From assembly GCF_027587175.1 (NCBI RefSeq), contig NZ_JAPCID010000031.1, forward strand, positions 22,569 to 86,568: a DNA stretch of 64,000 nt. Direction: 5' to 3'. The stretch is from Solirubrobacter deserti. GTDB taxonomy: Bacteria; Actinomycetota; Thermoleophilia; Solirubrobacterales; Solirubrobacteraceae. Shown here piece by piece: positions 24,963 to 32,082 of the stretch (positions are counted from its first letter, which is position 1; each line of letters begins with the position of its first letter). The notes below the pieces were generated by a model. It did no database searches. It had not been told where the DNA came from and saw only the letters and a list, made by a program, of their open reading frames with translations. Position numbers and translations under genes: made by a program.

Positions 24963-25006
24963 GGTCTCCTACAGGTCTCCTAATGCTGATCGAAAGTCGG
25001 CCGCTC

Positions 25007-25012
25007 AGGGTA
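25007..25012 (-). promoter_or_regulatory. -10 box TACCCT for rpsD
   Basis: TACCCT on the minus strand lies about 44 nt before ATG 24962, leaving a leader that contains AGGAG. No convincing -35 is seen; the hairpin at 25030-25054 sits where it should be. Confidence 0.4.
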
Positions 25013-25029
25013 GCAACGGGGCCGCGCCT

Positions 25030-25054
25030 GGGGTCAGGACCCCATACGGGGTCC
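25030..25054. repeat. GGACCCC/GGGGTCC hairpin
   Basis: GGACCCC-ATAC-GGGGTCC (25037-25054) is a perfect 7-bp stem with a four-base loop, preceded by another GGGGTC (25030-25035) that can pair with the same arm. It lies between rpsD and the small membrane gene. It could be an interspersed palindrome or a regulatory site for either gene. Confidence 0.5.
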
Positions 25055-25107
25055 GAATGGACACTCGTCCTATTCAGGCGGGGCAATCACTAAAGCATGA
25101 TGACGAC

Positions 25108-25356
25108 ATGGGTCAGGTCATCACGCTTCCGAAGCAGAAGCGCTCCAAGGTCGAGATCACCGAGGATCGCCGCCACGCCATTGTCACCGGCCTGTGCGCC
25201 CTGGTGTTCCTGCTGGGCTTCTTCATCGCCGGTCCGGCGCTCGCGATCTACGCCTTCGGCTTCGCCACGACGTCGCACCTCGGCTCGGCCGCGGCCTGCG
25301 TCGGCGGCCTGCTCGTGACCTGGGCGATCACGCGCCAGGCCTACAAGCACATCTAG
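25108..25356 (+). CDS. Small two-helix membrane protein
   Basis: 82 residues from ATG 25108. After a basic, soluble N-terminus (MGQVITLPKQKRSKVEITEDRRHA) come two hydrophobic segments (IVTGLCALVFLLGFFIAGPALAIYAFGF and GSAAACVGGLLVTWAI). An in-frame ATG further upstream at about 25057 would add 17 polar residues. It ends inside the stop codon of the GGDEF-EAL gene on the other strand (CTAG shared). Function unknown. Confidence 0.6.
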   Translation: MGQVITLPKQKRSKVEITEDRRHAIVTGLCALVFLLGFFIAGPALAIYAFGFATTSHLGSAAACVGGLLVTWAITRQAYKHI

Positions 25357-27878
25357 GCGGCCAGCCGGGGCGCCGCCGCTGACGGGCGTCCCAGGAAGTA
25401 GCCCTGGCCGAGGCCCGCGTTCATCTCGCGCAGCGCGGCGAGCTGGGCCGAGGTCTCGATGCCCTCGGCGATGACCTCGAGCTCGAGCGTCTTGGCCAGG
25501 TCGACGATCATGCCGACGAAGCTGGACTCGCGGCGGCCGGAGGTGAGCCCGTCGATGAACGGCTTGGCGATCTTGAGCGTGTCCAGCGGCAGCGAGTGCA
25601 GGTAGGACAGCGAGCTGTAGCCCGTGCCGAAGTCGTCGAGCGCGATCTTGACGCCGAGCGCGCGCAGCTCGTGGAAGCGCTCCACGGACGCGGCGGCCAG
25701 CAGCTGGGACTCGGTGATCTCGATCACGAGCTGCTGCGGGTCGATCCCGGACTCCCTGATGCAAGCGAGGACGTTCTTGACCAGGTCCGGGTCGCGCAGT
25801 TCGGCGACGGACAGGTTCACGTGCATGCGCAGCGGCTCGACGCCCGGCTCGGTCTCGGCGTCCTGCCAGCGGCGCGCCTGCCGGCACGCCTCGCGCAGCA
25901 CGTAGCGGCCGAGCGGGACGATCAGGCCGGTCTCCTCGGCCAGCGGCACGAAGTCACCGGGCGGGACGAGCCCGCGGGACGGGTGCTCCCAGCGCACGAG
26001 CGCCTCGGCGGCGACGATGCGGCCGGAGTCCAGCGCGACGATCGGCTGGTACTGGACGATCATCTGCTCGCGCTCGATCGCCTTCGCCAGCTCCTCCTTG
26101 AGGTCGTGGCGGCGCAGGATCGCGGCGGCCATCTGCGGCTCGAACAGCTCGAAGCGCGCCTTGCCCTTGGACTTGGCCTGGTACATCGCGACGTCGGCGT
26201 TGCGGATGAGCTCGTCGCCGTCGCCGCCGGACTGGTGCGAGGAGGCGAGGCCGACGGACAGGTGCACCGAGACCAGCTCGGTGCCGGCCTCGACGGGCAG
26301 CTCGAACGCCTTCAGGATGCGGCGCGCGACGGCGCGGCCGTCCACCAGCGGGTCGCCGACGCCCGGGATCATCACGGCGAACTCGTCACCGCCGAGGCGG
26401 GCGATCGTGTCCTCGGGGCGCACGCACTCGCGCATGCGCTTGGCCACGGAGACCAGCAGCGCGTCGCCGACGTGGTGGCCGAGCGAGTCGTTGATCGTCT
26501 TGAAGTCGTCGACGTCCACGAACAGCACCGCGGCCGCGCCGTCGTCGGCGAGCTCCTCACGCACGCGCTCCATGAACAGCGTGCGGTTCGGCAGGTCGGT
26601 GAGCGGGTCGTGGTAGGCCTGGTGGTGCAGCTGCTCCTGCAGCGACTCGAGCTTGTTGACGGCCTGCTCGAGCCGGTCGTACTGGAGCGCGACGGCCGCG
26701 TTGTTGGCCAGGGCCTCCAGCAGGCGCAGATCGTCGGCGCCGAACGAGCGCTCCAGGCCGACGCGGTTGGCGAGCATGATCGTGCCGATCGTGCGCTCCT
26801 CGCCCGGGAGCATCGCGATCATCGCGTGCCGGATCCCGCGCGACTGCAGGTGCGCGCGCAGGTGCGGCGAGCCGAACGGCGGCGTGAGGCTGATGGCGGG
26901 ACGGTCGGCGTCGACGAAGCCCGCGAGCTCCTCGGCGATCGCCTTGTCGGCCGGCTCCATCGAGGTGCGCAGGTCGCCCGGGCCGTGCGTGGTGCGCAGC
27001 GGGTCGCCGTCGGAGGTGTGCAGCAGGACCTCGGCGACGTCGGCGTTGAAGGCCTCCAGGGAGCGGGCGAGCAGCGCCTCGAGCGCTTCGGCGACCTCGG
27101 GGGAGCGCGACAGCGTGCGGTTTGCGTCGTACAGGAATTCCAGCCGCTCGTGGCGCTGGCGCTCGGAGATGTATGCGCGGTAGACGGCGAAGACGGTCAG
27201 CGCGGGGATCAGTAGCACCGGGACGGCGCGCGGGTCGGTGGCGACCACGAGCGCGGCGGCGATCGCGATGCTGGCGTTGATCAGCGTGACGAGCGCGTCG
27301 GTCGCGAACATCTGCGCGAGCATCGACGTGCTCGGGCGGCCCTCGGCGAACGCCATCGCGACGCCGAGCAGGACGATCGTCAGCGCGCCGGACGCGAGCG
27401 TCGCCGCGTACAAGCCGATCCATGTCTCCGGCTGCATCGCGTCGGCGCCGCCCGCGATCGCGTTCAGGATCGCCGCGGCGAGCGTGGCGGCGAGCGCCAG
27501 CTGCGCCAGGTTGAACAGCAGCTTGACGATCTCCAGGCGGCGGATCAGGCCGAGCACCACCAGGTGGCCGACGAGCGCGCCCATCACGAAGTCGTCGCCG
27601 GTCGCGAACACCAGGCCGAACACGAACGGCAGGTCGGCGAGGGAGAAGGAGTGCGCGCTGCGGCGGAAGCGGACGTGCACGACGCACAGCTCGGCGGCGG
27701 CGAACCCGAGCGCGACGGCCCACCACGGCAGGTGCGGCTCACCGTGCGGGACCGCGTTGTGCGTGACCAGCGCCCAGGCCACCGCGGCGACGACGCTCAG
27801 CGCGATCACGTACGTCCAGACCAGCAGTTCGCGTGGTGAGCGCGGCAGGCGGCGCACCAAGGTCGTCGACTCCTCCAT
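25353..27878 (-). CDS. Membrane GGDEF-EAL protein with GAF domain (c-di-GMP turnover)
   Basis: 841 residues. Residues about 20-235 hold six to eight membrane helices resembling a MASE-type sensor. A GAF-like domain spans about 255-400. GGDEF follows, with DPLTDLPNRTLF and the intact RLGGDEFAVM, so cyclase activity is possible. The EAL domain has AEALVRWEHP, NLSVAELRD, ITESQLL, DDFGTGYSSLSYL and AEGIETSAQ, the usual metal and substrate residues. It may make or break cyclic di-GMP; which dominates cannot be read from the sequence. Together with the HD-GYP protein at 46863-48293 it shows that c-di-GMP signalling is used. No obvious -10 box lies near the start. Confidence 0.93.
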   Translation of the reverse strand: MEESTTLVRRLPRSPRELLVWTYVIALSVVAAVAWALVTHNAVPHGEPHLPWWAVALGFAAAELCVVHVRFRRSAHSFSLADLPFVFGLVFATGDDFVMGALVGHLVVLGLIRRLEIVKLLFNLAQLALAATLAAAILNAIAGGADAMQPETWIGLYAATLASGALTIVLLGVAMAFAEGRPSTSMLAQMFATDALVTLINASIAIAAALVVATDPRAVPVLLIPALTVFAVYRAYISERQRHERLEFLYDANRTLSRSPEVAEALEALLARSLEAFNADVAEVLLHTSDGDPLRTTHGPGDLRTSMEPADKAIAEELAGFVDADRPAISLTPPFGSPHLRAHLQSRGIRHAMIAMLPGEERTIGTIMLANRVGLERSFGADDLRLLEALANNAAVALQYDRLEQAVNKLESLQEQLHHQAYHDPLTDLPNRTLFMERVREELADDGAAAVLFVDVDDFKTINDSLGHHVGDALLVSVAKRMRECVRPEDTIARLGGDEFAVMIPGVGDPLVDGRAVARRILKAFELPVEAGTELVSVHLSVGLASSHQSGGDGDELIRNADVAMYQAKSKGKARFELFEPQMAAAILRRHDLKEELAKAIEREQMIVQYQPIVALDSGRIVAAEALVRWEHPSRGLVPPGDFVPLAEETGLIVPLGRYVLREACRQARRWQDAETEPGVEPLRMHVNLSVAELRDPDLVKNVLACIRESGIDPQQLVIEITESQLLAAASVERFHELRALGVKIALDDFGTGYSSLSYLHSLPLDTLKIAKPFIDGLTSGRRESSFVGMIVDLAKTLELEVIAEGIETSAQLAALREMNAGLGQGYFLGRPSAAAPRLAA

Positions 27879-27926
27879 CGTTTCTGTTCATCGGCCGCAG
27901 CGCGAGGCTTCTTGACCATGTAGGCG

Positions 27927-27932
27927 TACGAT
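27927..27932 (+). promoter_or_regulatory. -10 box TACGAT for the 72-residue gene
   Basis: TACGAT ends 6 nt before ATG 27939; transcription would start on the ATG itself. Confidence 0.45.
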
Positions 27933-27938
27933 TGGTGG

Positions 27939-28157
27939 ATGGCACGCCTCGTACGGATGGACAAGACGGGACACACCACGCTGGCGGAATGGACCTCCGG
28001 TTCGGACGCCGCCGAGGCCGAGGCGCAGCTGCAAGCCGCGCTTGAGCAGGGGTATTACGCGGTCGTCACCCAGGGCGAGGGTCGCGCCGAGCAGGTCACG
28101 GCGCTCCCGCTCGACGCCGATCTGGTCATCCTGCGCCGCCCGATCGCGGGCGGGTGA
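27939..28157 (+). CDS. Small soluble protein, unknown
   Basis: 72 residues: MARLVRMDKTGHTTLAEW, then an Ala/Glu-rich helix (DAAEAEAQLQAALEQGYYAVVTQGEG) and a beta-like end (LVILRRPIAGG). It has the look of a compact alpha/beta domain with no known motif. The next gene overlaps its stop (GTGA). Probably leaderless. Confidence 0.6.
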   Translation: MARLVRMDKTGHTTLAEWTSGSDAAEAEAQLQAALEQGYYAVVTQGEGRAEQVTALPLDADLVILRRPIAGG

Positions 28158-28777
28158 GCGCCGGGGCCCTCCCCGAGCGGGCGTCAGTTTCCTGGCGCCC
28201 ACCCATGACGCCGGCGCGCCTACGTTTCTACGCGCGGGCGTGGACGGTGACGATGATCGCCCAGCTCGTGCCGATGGTCGGCGTGGGCGTGCTGCTGCTG
28301 TTCCTGCACCCGGTCGCGGCCGTCGTCGGGCTGATCCTGGTCGCGCACGCGTGGGCGATCGCGGAGCTGTACGCCAACCGCGGCGCGAAGGTCGTCAAGC
28401 CACGGGCGCGCGCGGGGGAGGAACCCGAACGCGTCGCCCTGGGCCTGCTCGGTGACCTCGTGGGCCACGAGGCGCGCGACCTGCACGCGCGCACCGGCCT
28501 GGTCATGGAGCGCGGCGCCTTGGGCGTCTGGCTCGTGGGCGAGGCGGGCGCACTGCTCGTCCGCGGCCGCCGCGTGCACTGCTGGTGCGTGCGCGTCCCG
28601 GAGCGCTCGCTGCCCTCCTGCGACCGCATCGCCCACCTCCTCCTGGCGTTGCGCGAGGACGAGGAGGGCTTCGCCACCGTGGCCAACCACGCCTTCGCGG
28701 GAGCCCGCTGGCGCGTCAGACGGCGCCTGCCCAAGCGCCAACGCCCCGCCCTGGACGCCGCCCGACGACCGGCGTAG
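28154..28777 (+). CDS. Membrane-anchored protein, unknown
   Basis: 207 residues from GTG 28154 (GTGA overlap); ATG 28205 (MTPARLRFY) is the alternative. Two adjacent membrane helices lie near 31-51 and 55-72, followed by a soluble basic domain of about 130 residues: GLLGDLVGHEARDLHARTGLVMERGALGVWLVGEAGALLVRGRRVHCWCVRV and a C-terminus rich in Arg. One Cys-Trp-Cys occurs near 143. No family recognised. Confidence 0.6.
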   Translation: MSAGALPERASVSWRPPMTPARLRFYARAWTVTMIAQLVPMVGVGVLLLFLHPVAAVVGLILVAHAWAIAELYANRGAKVVKPRARAGEEPERVALGLLGDLVGHEARDLHARTGLVMERGALGVWLVGEAGALLVRGRRVHCWCVRVPERSLPSCDRIAHLLLALREDEEGFATVANHAFAGARWRVRRRLPKRQRPALDAARRPA

Positions 28778-28975
28778 CGGCAAGGTCCCACGGCAGACGC
28801 CCGCGGATGGGCCCCCGGCGTGAGGCGCACCCGGCCACCACGGCAACGGCGCTCCTTCGCCCCGCGCTACCGCGGCGAGGAGGCGAGCCGTTCGACACGG
28901 TGGATAGTTCGACCCGTCAAAACTTCAGCCGACGGGCCAAGGGAACACCGCCCGCGCGCGGGCACTATTCGGTCC

Positions 28976-29158
28976 ATGCTCAACCCGACCGCGACTGCTT
29001 CCGCCACCGCGCTGCCCGTGCGCCGGCTGGCCCTCGTGCCCACGTCCGGCCGCGGTGACGCCGCCGTGCGCCGCTATCGCCTCGCCCGCCTGCACCTCGA
29101 GGACCGCGAGATCGCGCGCGCCGAGCGCGTGGCGCACCTGAACCGTTCGCACGATTAG
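28976..29158 (+). CDS. Possible small Arg-rich protein
   Basis: 60 residues from ATG 28976: a Thr/Ala start, then RRLALVPTSGRGDAAVRRYRLARLHLEDREIARAERVAHL, a likely amphipathic helix. Codon use fits the neighbours. The only promoter-like sequence is TATTCG, 4 nt before the ATG. The 198 bp upstream (28778-28975) hold no gene; a GTTCGAC direct repeat 17 bp apart is the only structure I see. The gene is uncertain. Confidence 0.4.
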   Translation: MLNPTATASATALPVRRLALVPTSGRGDAAVRRYRLARLHLEDREIARAERVAHLNRSHD

Positions 29159-29179
29159 GTCATCTTCAGCGGGGCGCGT

Positions 29180-29185
29180 TACATT
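29180..29185 (+). promoter_or_regulatory. -10 box TACATT for the 62-residue membrane gene
   Basis: TACATT ends 7 nt before ATG 29193; no Shine-Dalgarno sequence is present. Confidence 0.45.
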
Positions 29186-29192
29186 TGCGCGC

Positions 29193-29381
29193 ATGAACAA
29201 CAAGTCCGCCTTCGGCTCCGTCGCCCGCAAGGCGATCGGCTTCCTGGTTCTCGCGTTCGTCGCGATCTTCCTGTTCAACGCCGTGATCGGCGCCGTGGTC
29301 GGGTTCATCAAGCTCCTGCTCGCCGTCGGCCTCGTGATCGTGATGGCCGGCGCCGTGATCTGGGTGCTGCGCAAACTGTGA
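29193..29381 (+). CDS. Small two-helix membrane protein
   Basis: 62 residues: MNNKSAFGSVARKA, then hydrophobic segments IGFLVLAFVAIFLFNAVIGAVVGF and LLLAVGLVIVMAGAVIWVL, with a short basic end. Likely a helical hairpin. The zinc-ribbon gene starts inside its stop codon (GTGA), so the two are probably made together. Confidence 0.6.
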   Translation: MNNKSAFGSVARKAIGFLVLAFVAIFLFNAVIGAVVGFIKLLLAVGLVIVMAGAVIWVLRKL

Positions 29382-29662
29382 TCTACCTGCTGCTGTGCGC
29401 CTGGTTCGGCATCGCGACCGGACTGGTCGGGCGCGTCCGCGGCTCGTCGTTCTTCATCTGGTTCGTGATCGGCGCCGTGGTGCCGGTCATCGGCCTGGTC
29501 ATGGCGCTCTTCTACCGGTCTGACCGGGACGAAGTGCGCCGTCAGTGCCCCACGTGCGGCAAGCTCGTCAAGCTCCACGACCAGATGTGCATGCGGTGCG
29601 GGACCGATCTGGACTTCCCGGACTTCGCGGTTGAGCCGGAATCGGCCGCTGCTCAGCGATAA
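29378..29662 (+). CDS. Membrane protein with C-terminal zinc ribbon
   Basis: 94 residues from GTG 29378. Two hydrophobic segments (IYLLLCAWFGIATGLVG and FFIWFVIGAVVPVIGLVMALF) precede CPTCGKLVKLHDQMCMRCG, two CxxC pairs spaced as in rubredoxin-like zinc ribbons. Proteins of this plan are common and mostly unstudied in actinobacteria. Its TAA stop forms the start of the TAAACT box of ilvB. Confidence 0.65.
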   Translation: MIYLLLCAWFGIATGLVGRVRGSSFFIWFVIGAVVPVIGLVMALFYRSDRDEVRRQCPTCGKLVKLHDQMCMRCGTDLDFPDFAVEPESAAAQR

Positions 29663-29665
29663 ACT
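29660..29665 (+). promoter_or_regulatory. -10 box TAAACT for ilvBN, built on a stop codon
   Basis: TAAACT begins with the stop codon of the zinc-ribbon gene and lies 39 nt before GTG 29705. This leaves a leader of about 30 nt holding GGAAGGAA. Confidence 0.45.
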
Positions 29666-29704
29666 CGGCTGTCGCCGTCCCCCTCGCGAGTCCCCTGGAA
29701 GGAA

Positions 29705-31399
29705 GTGACAGAGCCGATGATGCGTGCTGTCGACGCCATCATGGAATGCCTCAAGGCCGAAGGCGTCGACGTCGTATTCGGCTATCCGGGCGGGGCCAAC
29801 CTGCCGACCTACGACGCGTTCGTCGACGCCGGCATCCGCCACGTCCTCGTCCGTCATGAGGCCGGCGGCGGCCACGCCGCCGAGGGTTACGCCAAGGCCT
29901 CAGGCCGCGTGGGCGTCGTGTTCGCGACGTCCGGTCCGGGCGCCACGAACATCGTCACGCCGCTCACGGACGCGATGATGGACTCCGTCCCGCTCGTCGC
30001 CTTCACCGGCCAGGTCCGCACGGAGCTGCTCGGCACGGACGGCTTCCAGGAGGCGGACACGTTCGGCATCACGATGCCGATCGTCAAGCACTCGTTCGTC
30101 ATCCAGCACCCGACGGAGATCCCGCGCGTGGTGCACGAGGCGTTCCACATCGCTCGCACCGGCCGCCCCGGCCCGGTCCTGATCGACATCCCGCAGGACC
30201 TCAGCCGCGCCGAGATCGACTATCAGCCGGTCGAGGACGTCCACCTGCCCGGCTACCAGCCGACGCTGGACGGCAACTCCAAGCAGATCCGGCTCGCCGC
30301 CAAGGCGCTGGCCAACGCACGGCGCCCGGTGCTCTACGCGGGCGGCGGCGTGATCTCCGCCCAGGCCTCGGAGGAGCTGACCGAGCTCGCCCGCTCCGGG
30401 AACTTCCCCGTCACCTGCACGCTGATGGGCCTCGGCGCGTTCCCGGCGCCCGACCAGCAGTGGCTCGGGATGCTCGGCATGCACGGCACCCGCGCGGCCA
30501 ACTACGCGATGGACGAGGCGGACCTGATCGTCGCGATCGGCGCCCGCTTCGACGACCGCATCACGGGCAAGCTGAGCGAGTTCGCCCCGCGTGCCAAGTT
30601 CATCCACATCGACATCGATCCGGCCGAGATCTCCAAGAACGTGCCGGCGCACATCCCGATCGTGGGCGACGCGAAGCGCATCCTGGCCCGTCTCGTGGGC
30701 GAGTATCGGGCGCTCGAGCCCGACGCCGCGCGCCTGACCGGCTGGTGGGAGCGGATCGAGCACTGGCGCTCGCAGCACCCGCTGCGCTACGACGACAGCG
30801 CGGACAGCGAGATCAAGCCGCAGTACCTGGTCGAGGCGCTCTACAAGGCGACCAACGACGGTGACTGCATCCTGTCCAGCGACGTCGGCCAGCACCAGAT
30901 GTGGGCGGCGCAGTACTTCCACTTCAAGGGCCCGCGCCGCTGGATCAACTCGGGCGGCCTGGGCACGATGGGCTTCGGCCTGCCGGCCGCGATCGGCGCC
31001 GCGATCGCCTGCCCGGACGTGCCGAGCGTCCTGCTCACGGGTGACGGCTCGTTCCAGATGAACATCCAGGAGCTCGGCACCGCCAAGCAGTTCGACGTCC
31101 CGGTCAAGTGCGTGATCATGGACAACGGCTACCTGGGCATGGTCCGCCAGTGGCAGGAGCTGTTCTGGGACCGCCGGTACTCCAACGTCGAGATGGGCTC
31201 CTACCCGGACTGGGTCAAGCTCGCCGAGGCCTACGGCGCGCACGGCGTGCTCCTGCAGGACAAGACCACTCTCGTCGAGGACCTGCGGACCGCGCTCGCC
31301 ACGCCCGGCCCGGTCGTGGTCGACGTGAAGGTCACGCGCGAGGAGAACACGTACCCGATGATCGCGCCGGGCGCCGCCGCGCGGGAAATGGTGGGCTGA
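29705..31399 (+). CDS. ilvB: Acetolactate synthase large subunit
   Basis: 564 residues from GTG 29705; ATG 29717 is also possible. TPP-dependent enzyme of valine, leucine and isoleucine synthesis that condenses pyruvate with pyruvate or 2-oxobutyrate. The catalytic Glu is in VRHEAGGGHAAEGYAKASGRVGVVFATSGPGATN, where the usual RHEQGA reads RHEAGG. The TPP-binding motif is GDGSFQMNIQELGTAKQFDVPVKCVIMDN. The FAD-domain stretch VAIGARFDDRITGKL is normal. The regulatory subunit gene follows 3 nt after the stop. Confidence 0.95.
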   Translation: MTEPMMRAVDAIMECLKAEGVDVVFGYPGGANLPTYDAFVDAGIRHVLVRHEAGGGHAAEGYAKASGRVGVVFATSGPGATNIVTPLTDAMMDSVPLVAFTGQVRTELLGTDGFQEADTFGITMPIVKHSFVIQHPTEIPRVVHEAFHIARTGRPGPVLIDIPQDLSRAEIDYQPVEDVHLPGYQPTLDGNSKQIRLAAKALANARRPVLYAGGGVISAQASEELTELARSGNFPVTCTLMGLGAFPAPDQQWLGMLGMHGTRAANYAMDEADLIVAIGARFDDRITGKLSEFAPRAKFIHIDIDPAEISKNVPAHIPIVGDAKRILARLVGEYRALEPDAARLTGWWERIEHWRSQHPLRYDDSADSEIKPQYLVEALYKATNDGDCILSSDVGQHQMWAAQYFHFKGPRRWINSGGLGTMGFGLPAAIGAAIACPDVPSVLLTGDGSFQMNIQELGTAKQFDVPVKCVIMDNGYLGMVRQWQELFWDRRYSNVEMGSYPDWVKLAEAYGAHGVLLQDKTTLVEDLRTALATPGPVVVDVKVTREENTYPMIAPGAAAREMVG

Positions 31400-31402
31400 G
31401 CC

Positions 31403-31960
31403 GTGGGCGAACCCGGAACCAAGGAAGTCCTGTCGCTCGAGGAGCTCGAGGCGTCCGTCGGCCTGCGCACCGGCCGCAAGCACATCCTCTCGATCCTGGT
31501 CGAGAACAAGCCGGGCGTGCTGACCCGCATCGCCGGCCTGTTCGCGCGGCGGGGCTTCAACATCGACACGCTCGCCGTCGGCCCGACCGACGACCCGACG
31601 CTCTCGCGCATCACGCTGACCCTGGACGGCGCGATGCACCCGATCGACCAGGTGACCAAGCAACTGCACAAGCTGGTCAACGTCATCAAGATCCGCGACC
31701 TGGAGCCGACCGAGACGGTCGCGCGCGAGCTCGCCCTGTTCAAGGTGAGCGCCGACGGCTCCACCCGCGCCGAGGTCATGCAGATGGTCGAGATCTTCCG
31801 CGGGAAGATCATCGACGTCTCCAAGCGGTCCGTGATCATCGAGGTCACGGGCTCGTTCGACAAGATCGAGGCGTTCGAGCGGATGGTCCGGCCCTTCGGC
31901 CTGATCGAGATGGCCCGCACCGGCGAGATCGCCATCAGCCGCGGTCGCGGCGAGACCTGA
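31403..31960 (+). CDS. ilvN: Acetolactate synthase small (regulatory) subunit
   Basis: 185 residues from GTG 31403. The ACT domain is KHILSILVENKPGVLTRIAGLFARRGFNIDTLAVGPTDDP; the C-terminal half (VARELALFKVSADGSTRAEVMQMVEIFRGKIIDVS..VIIEVTGSFDKIEAFERMVRPFGLIEMARTGEIAISRG) matches IlvN/IlvH. It gives valine feedback control to IlvB. ilvC is not next door but 11.7 kb downstream at 43635. Two hairpins follow the stop codon. Confidence 0.95.
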   Translation: MGEPGTKEVLSLEELEASVGLRTGRKHILSILVENKPGVLTRIAGLFARRGFNIDTLAVGPTDDPTLSRITLTLDGAMHPIDQVTKQLHKLVNVIKIRDLEPTETVARELALFKVSADGSTRAEVMQMVEIFRGKIIDVSKRSVIIEVTGSFDKIEAFERMVRPFGLIEMARTGEIAISRGRGET

Positions 31961-31975
31961 CCCACGGGTGTGCGG

Positions 31976-32004
31976 GTGGGCGTCCGCGGGTCCGCGGCGC
32001 CCAC
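31976..32004. terminator. Hairpin after ilvN
   Basis: GTGGGCG-T-CCGCGG-GT-CCGCGG-CGCCCAC folds into a 13-bp stem with one bulge. It lies 16 nt after the ilvN stop and lacks a T-tract. Confidence 0.5.
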
Positions 32005-32014
32005 CACGCGAACC

Positions 32015-32065
32015 GGGGGTGATGAACGAACCGGTCCTGTGAGGACCGTCTCGTTCATCACCCCC
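32015..32065. repeat. 51-bp near-perfect palindrome, copy B
   Basis: Outer arms GGGGGTGATGAACGA / TCGTTCATCACCCCC are perfect 15-bp inverted repeats; inner arms CGGTCCT / AGGACCG pair around GTG, with a 2-nt mismatch between the two stems. It lies between ilvN and menF. A diverged copy sits at 12029-12078, overlapping an AbiEi/DUF559-like start codon. Only two copies were found in this window. Confidence 0.85.
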
Positions 32066-32082
32066 GCCACTTCATAACCTGT

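Noticed and set aside
28900..28940. tRNA-like GGATAGTTCGACCCGT in the gap before 28976
   Set aside because: No acceptor, D or anticodon arm can be folded around it; it is part of a short GTTCGAC direct repeat.
29900..31669. 589-residue open frame on the minus strand
   Set aside because: Antisense to ilvB and ilvN; no recognisable motif.
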